NCBI GenBank assembly: GCA_016716385.1
Contig: JADJWL010000004.1
Location: forward strand, 310,001 to 374,000
Length of the DNA stretch: 64,000 nt
DNA from: Bryobacterales bacterium
Lineage (GTDB): Bacteria; Acidobacteriota; Terriglobia; Bryobacterales; Bryobacteraceae
Direction: 5' to 3'
Shown piece by piece: positions 32,620 to 41,985 of the stretch. Below the pieces are notes generated by a model that was not told the DNA's origin, ran no database searches, and saw only the letters and a list, made by a program, of their open reading frames with translations. Position numbers and translations under genes: made by a program. Each line of letters starts with the position of its first letter. Positions within the stretch are counted from its first letter, which is position 1.

Positions 32620-34635
32620 ATGGAAGAGCGGCAGTACCGCCCGTACGTCCCGGAGAACGTTTCGATGCGCGAGTTCACGTTGCGCGCCGTTCTGCTGGGC
32701 CTGATCATGACGGTGATTCTCGGGGCCGCCAACGCCTACCTGGGACTGCGGGCGGGCATGACGATCGCCGCCACCTACCCCGCGGCGGTCATCAGCATGG
32801 CTGTGCTGCGTCTGATGCGCGGCAGCATCCTCGAAGAGAACCTCGCGCGGACGGCCGGGTCGATCGGCGAATCGGTGGCGGCGGGCGCAATCTTCACGAT
32901 CCCCGCGTTCGTGATCGCGCAGGCATGGCCCTCGTTCGGCTTTGGTGATGCTTACTGGAAGTCGACGGCGCTGATGGTGACGGGCTCCGTGCTGGGCGTG
33001 CTGTTTGTGTCGCTGATCCGTCGCGTGATGGTGGAAGACCGCGAGCTGCCGTTCCCGGAATCGGTGGCGGCGGCCGAGATCCACAAGGCCGGACAGCGCG
33101 GCAGCCAGGCGGCGAAGTACCTCTTCTACAACATGGGACTCGGCGCGGCCGTATACTTCCTCGGCGTCCTGAAGCTGTTCGCTCCGGAGAGAGACTTCGT
33201 GATGCGGATCGGCGATCTCGGGCGCAGCTTTGTGCGTCTCGGCGGCTCCGAAGACGCCCCGCGGCTGGCGACCGGCGGCTTTTCGGCGATCGCCGCCCCG
33301 GCGGTGAGCCCCGCGTACCTCGGAGTCGGCTACATCATCGGCCCGCGGCTGGCGGCGCTGAACTTCTCGGGCGGCGTGCTCGCGTGGGGTCTCATGGTGC
33401 CGCTGCTGATCTACTTCCTGGGCCCGCAACTGGCGCCACTGGCCGCCGAAGAAGCGGCCTGGGAAGGGCTCTCGACGCAGGTGTGGCTGCGCATCGTCCG
33501 GCCCATCGCCGTCGGCGGCATGCTCGTGGGCGCGGCGTACACGCTGTTCCGGATGCGCCACAACCTGTCGATCGGCCTTGGCAAGGCGATCGCCGAATTG
33601 CGCGGTATGGAACTACCGATTGCGCAGCGCGGGCGTCTCGACCGTTACATGAGCTCGAAGACCGTGTTCGCCGGAATCGGCGTCGTCTTCCTGCTGATGA
33701 TCGCGCTGTACTCCTACCTCGCCGACACCGTGGGCGCGGGACTCGTGGCGGCCATCGTGATGCTGGTTACAGGCTTCTTCTTTGCGACCGTGTCCGGCTA
33801 CCTGGTCGGCGTCATCGGGTCGTCGAATAACCCGGTCTCGGGGCTGACGCTGTCGACGCTGATCATCGCCGCGTTGCTGATGGTCGCGCTGGGGATGGCG
33901 GGCGCGGGAGGCGTCGCGGCGGTGCTTGGTGTGGCCGCTGTGGTCTGCGTGTCGTCGGCGGTCGCCGGCGAGCTCCTGCAGGACTTCAAGGTCGGCTACA
34001 TCCTCGGTGGCACTCCGCGCACGATTCAGATTGTCGAGCTGATTGCTGTCGCCGTCGCCAGCGCCGTCATGTACTTTCCGCTGCTCGTGCTGCATGAGGG
34101 CAACATTCGCGCGGGCGGCACGGGTTTCGGCGACCGCGCGCTGCCCGCCCCGCAGGCGGGCCTGATGGCGTCGCTGGCGGAAGGCATCATGGGCGGGGAC
34201 ATGGCGTGGCCCCTGGTCGGCGCCGGGATGCTGATGGGCCTGGCGATGATCCTGTTCCAGGTGCGCAGCCCGATGCTCGTCGCCGTTGGCATGTATCTGC
34301 CGCTGTCGACCACGTTCGCGATCTTCGTCGGCGGGGTCCTGCGCTGGGCGACGGATTCGCTGGCCGCGCGCCGGGGCCTCAACGAGGCCCAGAAGGCACG
34401 GGTCGAGAATACTGGAGTGCTCGTCGCCTCCGGTCTGATCGCGGGCGAGGCACTGGTGGGGCTGGTCACGGCGACGTTCAACTTCTTCGAAACCAGGCTG
34501 CCGTCGCTGTTCGAGCAGCCGTCGTATCTGACAGGCCTCGCCGTCATGGCGCTGCTCGCGTTCGTCATGATTCGCACGCCGTTGTCGAACGCGGGCCGCC
34601 CCGACGAACCCGCGCCGCCATCGGCGATTATGTAA
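32620..34635 (+). CDS. OPT-family oligopeptide/metal-chelate transporter
   Basis: 671 residues with about 14-16 membrane helices. The N-terminus SMREFTLRAVLLGLIMTVILGAANAYLGLRAGMTIAATYPAAV is the OPT family signature, and GSSNNPVSGLTLSTLI is the conserved core loop. The prokaryotic branch moves peptides or metal-chelate complexes with protons. A good AAGGGGAG site lies before ATG. It is followed after 5 nt by an NtrC-type regulator gene, now frameshifted, which may have controlled it or simply share the transcript. It is the only peptide-type transporter in the window. Confidence 0.92.
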   Translation: MEERQYRPYVPENVSMREFTLRAVLLGLIMTVILGAANAYLGLRAGMTIAATYPAAVISMAVLRLMRGSILEENLARTAGSIGESVAAGAIFTIPAFVIAQAWPSFGFGDAYWKSTALMVTGSVLGVLFVSLIRRVMVEDRELPFPESVAAAEIHKAGQRGSQAAKYLFYNMGLGAAVYFLGVLKLFAPERDFVMRIGDLGRSFVRLGGSEDAPRLATGGFSAIAAPAVSPAYLGVGYIIGPRLAALNFSGGVLAWGLMVPLLIYFLGPQLAPLAAEEAAWEGLSTQVWLRIVRPIAVGGMLVGAAYTLFRMRHNLSIGLGKAIAELRGMELPIAQRGRLDRYMSSKTVFAGIGVVFLLMIALYSYLADTVGAGLVAAIVMLVTGFFFATVSGYLVGVIGSSNNPVSGLTLSTLIIAALLMVALGMAGAGGVAAVLGVAAVVCVSSAVAGELLQDFKVGYILGGTPRTIQIVELIAVAVASAVMYFPLLVLHEGNIRAGGTGFGDRALPAPQAGLMASLAEGIMGGDMAWPLVGAGMLMGLAMILFQVRSPMLVAVGMYLPLSTTFAIFVGGVLRWATDSLAARRGLNEAQKARVENTGVLVASGLIAGEALVGLVTATFNFFETRLPSLFEQPSYLTGLAVMALLAFVMIRTPLSNAGRPDEPAPPSAIM

Positions 34636-34640
34636 AGGAG

Positions 34641-36031
34641 ATGGCGCAACCGCTACGAGTCCTGATTGTCGACGACGAGGAAAGCCAGCGCGCCGGCCTG
34701 GCGGGCATGGTGGAAGCCTGGGGGATGACGGCCGACACCGCCGCCGACGGCGAACAGGCGCTGGAACGGCTCGCCGCCGAGATGCCGGACGTGATCGTGA
34801 CCGATCTCAACATGCCCGGCCTCGACGGCTTCGGCCTGCTGACGCGCCTTCGCGACGTGCCCGACGCGCCGCCGGCGATCGTGCTAACGGCTTATGGCAC
34901 CATCGAGAACGCCGTCAAGACCGTACACGAACTGGGCGCGTTCTGGTTCCTAGAGAAGCCGATCCAGGCGTCGGCGATGGAAGTGTTGATCCGGCGGGCC
35001 GCGGCGCACCAGCGCCTGCGCACCGAGAACCGCTCGCTCACCACGCAACTGCGCTACAAGGGCGCGGTCGGAGACCTGGTGGGTTCGTCCCGCAAGATGC
35101 AGCAGGTGTATGCGGTTTTGCAGCAGGCGGGACCGAGCAAAGCATGCGTGTTCATCACCGGCGAAAGCGGCACGGGCAAGGAGTTGGCGGCGCGAGCCAT
35201 TCACCGGTTGAGCCCGAGGCGGGACGGGCCGTTCATCGCGATCAACTGCGCGGCGCTGCCCGAGACGCTGATCGAAAGCGAACTGTTCGGCCATGAACGC
35301 GGCGCGTTCACCGGCGCCACCGAACGGCGGGCGGGCTGTTTCGAACTGGCCCAGCACGGGACGCTGCTGCTGGACGAGATCGGCGAGATGCCTGTCGCGA
35401 CGCAGGCGAAGCTGCTGCGGATCCTCGAAGACTCCCGCGTGCGCCGCCTGGGCGGCAAGGGCGAATTCGAAGTGGATGTGCGCGTGGTGGCCGCAACGAA
35501 CCGGGCGCCTGAGGAATCGATCCGCAACAGTCTGCTCCGTGAGGATCTGTTCTACCGGTTGAACGTATTCCACGTCCACCTGCCGCCGCTCCGGGAGCGG
35601 AAAGAGGATATCCCCGAACTGGCTGAGGCGCTTGTTGCCGACCTCAACCGCAAGCACGATTGCCACGTGAGCGGCATCGCCCCCGAAGTCGCCGAACGCC
35701 TGCGCCAGCACCAGTGGCCGGGAACGTGCGCGAGCTGCGCAACGTGATCGAGCGCGCGGTGATCATCGCCGGCGAGGGGCACATCGAGCGCCGGCATCTG
35801 CCGCCGTCGTTCGACCCACCGGCCGGGGATGGTCCCGCGCCCGTTTCTCAAGACCCCAACGCGATTTCGTTCCGCATCGGGACCACGGTGGACGAAGCCG
35901 AGCGCGGCCTGATCCTGCGTACGCTTGAGTACACCGGCAACAATAAGACCCGTGCCGCGGAAATCCTGGGCGTCAGCCTCAAGACGATGCACAACAAGCT
36001 GAAAGAGTACGCGAGCACCGGGCGGGGGTAG
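34641..36031 (+). pseudogene. Sigma-54-dependent NtrC-family response regulator, frameshifted
   Basis: Restored length is 463 residues. The receiver domain has D55 (VTDLNMPG), T83 and K106. The AAA+ domain has Walker A GESGTGK (174-180), GAFTGA (221-226, sigma-54 contact) and Walker B LLLDEIGE (242-249). A Fis helix-turn-helix lies at the end (NNKTRAAEILGVSLKTMHNKL). After WPG at codon 361 (35721) one base is missing: GGA-ACG replaces GGN-AAC-GTG, and the frame shifts so that NVRELRNVIERAV and the Fis domain are read in another frame. The first frame ends at 35747. This is a real one-base loss or a sequencing error. Without it the protein cannot bind DNA. No histidine kinase lies nearby. AAGGAG abuts the ATG, an unusually short spacing. 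Confidence 0.88.
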
Positions 36032-36085
36032 GCACTCTTCTTTTGAAGACCGCTTGACGCAGGCGGCTGTGGGCCGGGACGATCG

Positions 36086-37216
36086 TCACCGTGTTTGCAA
36101 GGATCGCTTCACAGAAACTGCTTCGAGCACTTGCGGCACGAAGCGGAACGGAACTGGTCCCGCGGTCGCCTGACTGACCCCTCCGGCGACGAACAGGTCC
36201 AATTCTTCGCAGTAGAACAGCCAGGTTCCGGTCGAGCCGGTATGCCCGAAGACCGATGGGATCGCACGGATCGGCGTGAACAGGCGCGGGATCCGGAAAC
36301 GCATCAACCCCAGCCCGTATTCGATCGGCCAGCTCGGCGCCCGGAGCGCCGCCATGTCCAGAGGGAAGCCGAACCGCCGCCAGCGCTGGCGCATGATGCC
36401 GAAAGTAGCCGGGTTATCGAACACCTCTCCTCGGATGAGGCCCCGCAGGATCCGCACGGTATCCTGAGCTGTGCTGAACACGCTCCAGAGCGACCGGTGC
36501 GCCGATGGCATTAGCACAGGCTGGTCGCGAAACCAGAGCACCGCGGGTTTGGGCATGGTCTCGCGAGGCTCTGAGTGCCCCGGCAGCCAGGTATGCCGCA
36601 GATCGAGCGGCCGGAAGAGTGCTTCGTCGTACGCCCGATGGAGCGGCTGTCCGGTCACCGCTTCAATGATGGCGATCAGCAACAGATAATTCGTATCGCA
36701 GTAGCGAAGACCGCGTCCCGGTGGGAAGTGGGGCTTCATGCGGCCGCGCACTGTCTCGAGCGCCTCGTCGAGGGACCAGGCGAAATCACCCTCTTCGACG
36801 AGCCGGTCGACCAGCGTGCGGCCACCCGTTGGGCGGTCCTCGATGTAGTCGGCCAAGCCTGACGTATGCCCCAGCAGGTCCCGGACGGTGATCTCTCCGG
36901 TGCGGTCCTCTCCGCCCACCCGATGCAGGCCCTGGGTGAGTTGGCCTGGCAGGTAGTCCACGAAAGGCGCGTCCAGCAGGACGCCATCGCTTTCCGAGAG
37001 CTTCAAGATTAGGGCTGCCGTCAGGATCTTGTCGATGCTGGCGATGAAGTAGGGCGTCTCGGGCCGCATCGGCGTTCCATCGGGCTGAGCACGTCCCGCC
37101 GCGCCCGTCCATTGGAACGAGCCGTCACCGTTCTCCACCGCCAGCACCGCATGCGGAATACGCCGCCGCGTCGCCAGGTTGCGCACAAGAGAATCTAGCC
37201 GGGATTCAAGGTCCAC
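36086..37216 (-). CDS. Serine hydrolase, class C beta-lactamase-like
   Basis: 376 residues from GTG 37216. The SxxK motif is S60-I-D-K63 (IASIDKI), the second motif is Y-C-D in RYCDTNYLLL, and the third is HTG in GHTGSTG. These are the family's active-site residues, so it should be a working serine hydrolase: an esterase, D,D-peptidase or D-aminopeptidase more likely than a beta-lactamase. No signal peptide is visible, so it seems cytoplasmic. TAGACT (37228-37223) lies 6 nt before the start, implying leaderless transcription. Confidence 0.88.
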   Translation of the reverse strand: MDLESRLDSLVRNLATRRRIPHAVLAVENGDGSFQWTGAAGRAQPDGTPMRPETPYFIASIDKILTAALILKLSESDGVLLDAPFVDYLPGQLTQGLHRVGGEDRTGEITVRDLLGHTSGLADYIEDRPTGGRTLVDRLVEEGDFAWSLDEALETVRGRMKPHFPPGRGLRYCDTNYLLLIAIIEAVTGQPLHRAYDEALFRPLDLRHTWLPGHSEPRETMPKPAVLWFRDQPVLMPSAHRSLWSVFSTAQDTVRILRGLIRGEVFDNPATFGIMRQRWRRFGFPLDMAALRAPSWPIEYGLGLMRFRIPRLFTPIRAIPSVFGHTGSTGTWLFYCEELDLFVAGGVSQATAGPVPFRFVPQVLEAVSVKRSLQTR

Positions 37217-37238
37217 GGCTTCAGTCTACGATCGATCT

Positions 37239-38927
37239 CTACTTCGCCAGTTGGTAGTACCGCGCCATCGCTTCCAGATTGCGGGAGAACATCTGGGAGC
37301 TGATGATCTTCTCCCGCGGAGCCTCTTCGCCCTGGAAGATCTCCACGGTTTCATCCTCTTTCAGCCGGATGATCTGGTCATTGCTCCGGTCACGCCGCCC
37401 TGCGGAGCCGTCCGAGGCCCGGCGGCCGACGCGCAGGACCATGTCCCGTGCGACGTAAACGAACACCAGGCGGTCAGACTTCCCGATGGTTCCGTCGGTG
37501 AGCCAGGCGCCGCGGGCGTCCATGGACCCGATCATTTGCCGAACTTGTGTCGCCAGCTCGCCGCGCGAGGGTGCCGGTTGCGGACGCTCGGCCCATGGGG
37601 ACAGGCCGTGCAGCTTGTCCGGACGGCGGATCGCTTTCGGATCCATCTTCACCAGTTCGTTGTAGTCCTTTTCGATTTCCGACAGTCCGGCGCCGCTCGT
37701 CAGAACGCCGTAGTGGGTGATCACGGAACTATCGTCATAGCTAAGCTCATAGCCGTCCACCAGACGGCTGCCGAGTCCGGCGGCAATCAGCCGCGAGCCC
37801 TTGGTGATGTAGAGCGGCTTGTTCGTCTGGAGTTCATAGAAGCGCGCCATGACCGGTCCTTGAATCCGCGACCGCGCCTGGACCTGGCGGTCCGTGGGAG
37901 GCAGAACCGACTTCTTCAAGTAGGCGAGGGCGCGTGGGATGGGCTCCAGGTACTTCTTATCACCGGTCTCGCGGTAGAGCACCATCAACATTCGCATGAT
38001 GCCCTGCGACTCGCCTCCGGTAACGGACGGTGGCTCGAACACCCGCGCCCAGGCTGGATGCATGTTCGCGTCGTACTGCTGCGCCCACGCCGGCTGCGGA
38101 TCTGGCATCTGAGCCATCAGAATGAACTGGCCGCCCTTCTCGGCGGACGCCTTGTAGCGCGGCTCGTTGTAGATGCGCGCGGCTTCCAGCATCATGTCGA
38201 TGGCGTCGGCGATCGTATTGTCGTTGAAGGTATAGTGGTTCTGATAATTCGGGCCGGGCCACTTGCGGTCCCAGGTCGCCGGGTAGCTGGCGCGCTTGAC
38301 GGGGAACTTCGAATGGTCGGGTGGCTTGTTGAACCGCTGCGGCCAGGCGCCGATCGGGTACTGCGCCTGGATCAGCTTGTCCAGAGCGAACTTCACGGAT
38401 TCGTGGATCTGCTTATCCTGGAACTTGAGGGCGCGGTCGAGGCGCATCATGGCGCGGACCGCCGACTGCGTCACGTTGTCGTCGAGATTCGTGACGCCGC
38501 GCTTCCCTTCGCCACAGTTGTTGTCCGACCGGTACTGAAACTCCTTCCGCTTTTCCGGATCGAACTCGACCAGGTAGTCCCAGCCGCCGCTGCATAGCTG
38601 GCCGCGCAGGTAGGCGTGGCCGGCTTTGCGCGCGGCGTCGAGGAACACCTGCTCTCCGGTCGCGTCGTAAGCCTCCAGATACGCCATCGTGACGATCGGC
38701 GTGGCTTCGCGCTGGTACTCGATCTGCGTAGGCCCTTCGGCGGACTCCGAACGGCCATAGCTGAGGTCCTCGGCGTAGTAAAAGTGGTAGCCGCCTTCAG
38801 TAGCAACCTGATTGACGTAAAAAGACGCAGCCTTGCGCATGGCGCCAAGGACGTCGTCGCGCGACGGCCCGGACTGCGCCAGTAATGCGGCGGGCAAACA
38901 GAGCACCGCCATCCAACGTTTGGTCAT
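37239..38927 (-). CDS. Exported pectate lyase (PL10-like)
   Basis: 562 residues with a signal peptide (MTKRWMAVLCLPAALLAQS). The alpha/alpha-toroid pectic-acid-lyase domain shows PIGAWPQRF, YTFNDNTIADAIDMML and WAQQYDANMHPAWARVFEPPSVTGGESQG, which match PL10 active-site segments. A C-terminal extension of about 150 residues (from about 410) has an unassigned role and includes a polar helix (RRASDGSAGRRDRSND). The enzyme cleaves polygalacturonate by beta-elimination in the envelope or outside the cell. A TATAAG/TAAGAT hexamer lies 7-9 nt before ATG. The gene supports a plant-polymer-degrading lifestyle together with the esterases and sulfatase in the window. Confidence 0.88.
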   Translation of the reverse strand: MTKRWMAVLCLPAALLAQSGPSRDDVLGAMRKAASFYVNQVATEGGYHFYYAEDLSYGRSESAEGPTQIEYQREATPIVTMAYLEAYDATGEQVFLDAARKAGHAYLRGQLCSGGWDYLVEFDPEKRKEFQYRSDNNCGEGKRGVTNLDDNVTQSAVRAMMRLDRALKFQDKQIHESVKFALDKLIQAQYPIGAWPQRFNKPPDHSKFPVKRASYPATWDRKWPGPNYQNHYTFNDNTIADAIDMMLEAARIYNEPRYKASAEKGGQFILMAQMPDPQPAWAQQYDANMHPAWARVFEPPSVTGGESQGIMRMLMVLYRETGDKKYLEPIPRALAYLKKSVLPPTDRQVQARSRIQGPVMARFYELQTNKPLYITKGSRLIAAGLGSRLVDGYELSYDDSSVITHYGVLTSGAGLSEIEKDYNELVKMDPKAIRRPDKLHGLSPWAERPQPAPSRGELATQVRQMIGSMDARGAWLTDGTIGKSDRLVFVYVARDMVLRVGRRASDGSAGRRDRSNDQIIRLKEDETVEIFQGEEAPREKIISSQMFSRNLEAMARYYQLAK

Positions 38928-38968
38928 GTCCGGTATCTTATACCTTCTTCCGGGCGAGGTCCCGGTCT

Positions 38969-40354
38969 TTACTCCTGAAGCAGCCGGCGCACGCGCAACG
39001 TCAGCGGATGGCCCGGACCGTAGACGCGCTCCGCGGCCGCAGCGACCTCCCGCAACAGGGGTGCCGCCTCGCCCGCCCGCCCCGTCACGCGGAGATGAAA
39101 CGCCAGATTGAACATCGCCCGAATCGTCTCGGGGTGATCGGGGGGCAGGGCCTGAGCCGACAGGGCGGCCGCGCGGCGCAATGCCGGTTCGGCGCGAGCC
39201 GGCTCTCCCGATGCCTGGTAGCCGGCGGCGAGATCGCCCAGCAGCGGCAGCAGATCGGCTGAATTGGGACCAGCGCCCGTTTCCACTTCGCCAACAGCGC
39301 GCTCCAGCAAAGGCAAGGCTTCGTCAAGGCGTCCCGCCTCCCGCCAGAGCGCAGCCAGCCGGTAGAGCGTGACCGCGCGGTCGGGGTGGCCTTTCGGCAG
39401 GCGACTGTCGTAGATCGTCTGCGCGCGGCGGGCGGCATCGATGGCGCCGGTCAGGTCCTTGCGTTCCGACAGAACGGCTGCCAGGTTGCGCCAGTCGCCC
39501 GCGACCTCCTCGTGGTCGTCCCCGTACGCGGCACGGTCAATCGCAAGGGCGCGCCGGTACAGGCGCTCGGCTTCCTCGAACTGCCGCTGGCCCAGCAGTA
39601 GACCTGCCAGGTTGGCGGCGGCCACCGCCACACGGGGGTGGTCCGAGCCGAGGTGTGTCTCCAGTTCCGCGAGGGACTGCCGCAGGACCGGACCCGCGGC
39701 GTCCGGTTCCAGAACCGACGCCAGACTGAGCCGGATGGAAGCAGCCTCGGCGAACTCTGCAGCCGCCTCGTACTGAGTGATCGCTTCGCGGTAGAGCGAC
39801 GCGGCTTCGGACGGAGCCTCAACGTGCGCCGCCAGGCGGCTCTGCGCCAGCGCCCGCTCTGGACCCTCGGGAAACTCACGCGCAGCCGCGCGCCACTGGG
39901 CCGTCGCGCCATCGTCGCCCGCTGCTTCGAGCAGCCCTGCCAACCGCACGCGGAGTTTGGGGAGGGCGGGACCACCCGCCGCAAGGCGGATCGGGAGCGC
40001 GCGGCGGTACAGGGTCAACGCCTCGATGCCCGCGCCACGCGCTTCCAGTATTGTGCCCAGTTCCTCCAGTACCTCTGCCACGGACGGATGCGATGGCCCA
40101 AGCAGTTTCTCGCGCAGCGCGGCCGCTTCGCGGAGGAGCCGTTGAGCCTCCGGTTCCGACCGGCGGCCCGGGAGGCTCTGTAGATACAGCCCCAACTGGA
40201 TGAGGCTGTCCGCCACCTTAGGGTGCGCTTCGCCGAGTTCCGCGCGGCGCCTGGCAAGCGCTTCGCGATAGAGCGGTTCGAGCGTGGAGCGGTCTCCCTC
40301 CGCGCACAGAATTCCGCCCGCCAGCAGGAGCGCCGCCAGTCTCACGTTGACCAT
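38969..40354 (-). CDS. Exported tetratricopeptide-repeat protein
   Basis: 461 residues with a signal peptide (VNVRLAALLLAGGILCAEG). The rest is TPR-like repeats of the kinesin-light-chain style, about 42 residues each: LYREALARRRAELGEAHPKVADSLIQLGLYL, LLREAAALREKLLGPSHPSVAEVLEELGTIL, LYRRALAIDRAAYGDDHEEVAGDWRNLAAVL and RRAAALSAQALPPDHPETIRAMFNLAFHL. Such repeats bind protein partners. No enzymatic domain is present. Its location suggests a periplasmic scaffold, but no partner can be named. Confidence 0.85.
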   Translation of the reverse strand: MVNVRLAALLLAGGILCAEGDRSTLEPLYREALARRRAELGEAHPKVADSLIQLGLYLQSLPGRRSEPEAQRLLREAAALREKLLGPSHPSVAEVLEELGTILEARGAGIEALTLYRRALPIRLAAGGPALPKLRVRLAGLLEAAGDDGATAQWRAAAREFPEGPERALAQSRLAAHVEAPSEAASLYREAITQYEAAAEFAEAASIRLSLASVLEPDAAGPVLRQSLAELETHLGSDHPRVAVAAANLAGLLLGQRQFEEAERLYRRALAIDRAAYGDDHEEVAGDWRNLAAVLSERKDLTGAIDAARRAQTIYDSRLPKGHPDRAVTLYRLAALWREAGRLDEALPLLERAVGEVETGAGPNSADLLPLLGDLAAGYQASGEPARAEPALRRAAALSAQALPPDHPETIRAMFNLAFHLRVTGRAGEAAPLLREVAAAAERVYGPGHPLTLRVRRLLQE

Positions 40355-40398
40355 CGTACCCGTGCCTCAGGCACAATGAAAGGGCGAGGGAGGCTGGA

Positions 40399-41982
40399 AT
40401 GCGTAAGTGGCTGATCTGGAGCGGCGTGGCGATCGCGCTGCTGCTCGTAGGTCTGACGGTCGCCGGATTCATCCTGGCCCGTAGGATCGATCCGTTTCTT
40501 CGTGAGCAGACAGTCGCCTACCTGCAGGAGCGGTTCGCGAGCGAAGTGGAACTGGAAAGCCTGTCGGTGTCGGTTCCGATGCGTTCGCCGATCCGGGTCC
40601 TGTTGGACCGCGGCCGGGGCGCCACCGTGAAATTGACGGGCAAGGGGCTCGCGCTGCACTTTCGCGGCAGCCGCGAGTATCCGCCTCTGATCAAGATGAG
40701 CCGGTTCGATGTCGAAGCAGACTTGGCCGACGTGCGCGAGAAGCCGGCACGCGTGCGGCTGGTGAAGCTGCACGGCATGGAGATCACGCTGCCTCCGGCC
40801 GGTGCACGGCCGAAGATGGGTGGTGCGGCTTCCGAAGCCGAGGACTCGTCCGGCGGCCAGGACAAGCCGACCTCCGTGATCCTTGACCAGGTCCTGGCCG
40901 ATGGCGCGAAGCTGACGATCCTGCCCAGGGATCCGACCAAGCGCCCCCTCGTCTGGGACCTCCACGAACTGAAGCTGACGTCGGCGGGTCCCGGCGTCCC
41001 GATGCAATACGAAACGAAGCTCACCAACGCCAAGCCGCCGGGTCTGGTTGACAGCAAGGGGTCGTTCGGGCCCTGGAAGACGACCGAACCACGCGAAACC
41101 CCGCTCAGCGGAGAGTATGTGTTCACCGACGCGGATCTCGGTGTGTTCAAGGGGATCGCCGGAAAGCTCAACTCTACGGGGACCTTCGAAGGACGCCTCG
41201 ATCATCTGATTGTCGATGGCGAAACGACGACGCCTGATTTCCGGCTGAGCACCGCCGGGAACCGGGTCCCGCTTAAGACACGATTCCACGCGATCGTCGA
41301 CGGCACGAATGGCAACACTCTGTTGGAGCCAGTTGACGCCACCATCGGCCGGACCACATTCCGGCTGGTAGGCGGTGTGGTCCGCGATATCGACGAAACC
41401 GGCAAGACGATCACGTTTGACGTGAACATCCGCAAGGGGCACATCGACGACTTCCTGCGGCTGGCCGTGAAGGGGGACAAGCCGTTCCTTCGGGGCGATG
41501 TCGACATGAAGGTGAAACTGGAGATCCCACCCGGCAAAACCGAGATCGCCGATCGCATGCGGCTGGCAGGGACGTTTTCCCTCGCCCGCGCTCATTTCAC
41601 GAGTCCCACGGTTGCCGACAAGATCGACGAGCTGAGCCAGCGGGGCCAGGGCGCGCCGCGAGACTCGTCCATTGCGGAAGTGCCGGCCGTCTTCGGAGGA
41701 ACGTTCCGGCTGGCTGACGGGCGCATGGACTTCTCGAAGCTGAACTTCTCCGTGCCTGGCGCTGCCGTGGATCTGAAGGGCCTCTATACGTTCGACGATG
41801 AGAAGCTCGACTTCTGGGGCACACTGAAACTCGATGCCCGCGTCTCCCAAACGCAGACGGGATGGAAACGCTGGGCGCTGAAGCCTGTGGATCCGTTCTT
41901 TGCCCGCGGGGGCGCCGGCACGAACCTGCGCATCCGGATTTCCGGGGACCGCTCCTCGCCGAAGTTCGGCCGCGACAAGTAA
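40399..41982 (+). CDS. AsmA-like inner-membrane-anchored protein
   Basis: 527 residues. One N-terminal membrane helix (LIWSGVAIALLLVGLTVAGFILA) is followed by a long beta-rich periplasmic part with short repeats, such as LVGGVVRDIDETGKTITFDVNIRKGHIDDFLRLA and FGGTFRLADGRMDFSKLNFSVPGAAVDLKGLYTF. The C-terminal segment resembles AsmA/TamB/YhdP-type domains, which form grooves for phospholipid transport between membranes. The exact family is uncertain. GGGAGG lies upstream of ATG, and CACAAT at 40372-40377 may be the -10 element. It converges on the PKD-protein gene with only 3 nt between stops. Confidence 0.65.
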   Translation: MRKWLIWSGVAIALLLVGLTVAGFILARRIDPFLREQTVAYLQERFASEVELESLSVSVPMRSPIRVLLDRGRGATVKLTGKGLALHFRGSREYPPLIKMSRFDVEADLADVREKPARVRLVKLHGMEITLPPAGARPKMGGAASEAEDSSGGQDKPTSVILDQVLADGAKLTILPRDPTKRPLVWDLHELKLTSAGPGVPMQYETKLTNAKPPGLVDSKGSFGPWKTTEPRETPLSGEYVFTDADLGVFKGIAGKLNSTGTFEGRLDHLIVDGETTTPDFRLSTAGNRVPLKTRFHAIVDGTNGNTLLEPVDATIGRTTFRLVGGVVRDIDETGKTITFDVNIRKGHIDDFLRLAVKGDKPFLRGDVDMKVKLEIPPGKTEIADRMRLAGTFSLARAHFTSPTVADKIDELSQRGQGAPRDSSIAEVPAVFGGTFRLADGRMDFSKLNFSVPGAAVDLKGLYTFDDEKLDFWGTLKLDARVSQTQTGWKRWALKPVDPFFARGGAGTNLRIRISGDRSSPKFGRDK

Positions 41983-41985
41983 CGG

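Noticed and set aside
36036..36049. TCTTC-TTTT-GAAGA hairpin after the frameshifted regulator
   Set aside because: Only a 5-bp A/T-rich stem with no following U-tract, so I do not call it a terminator.
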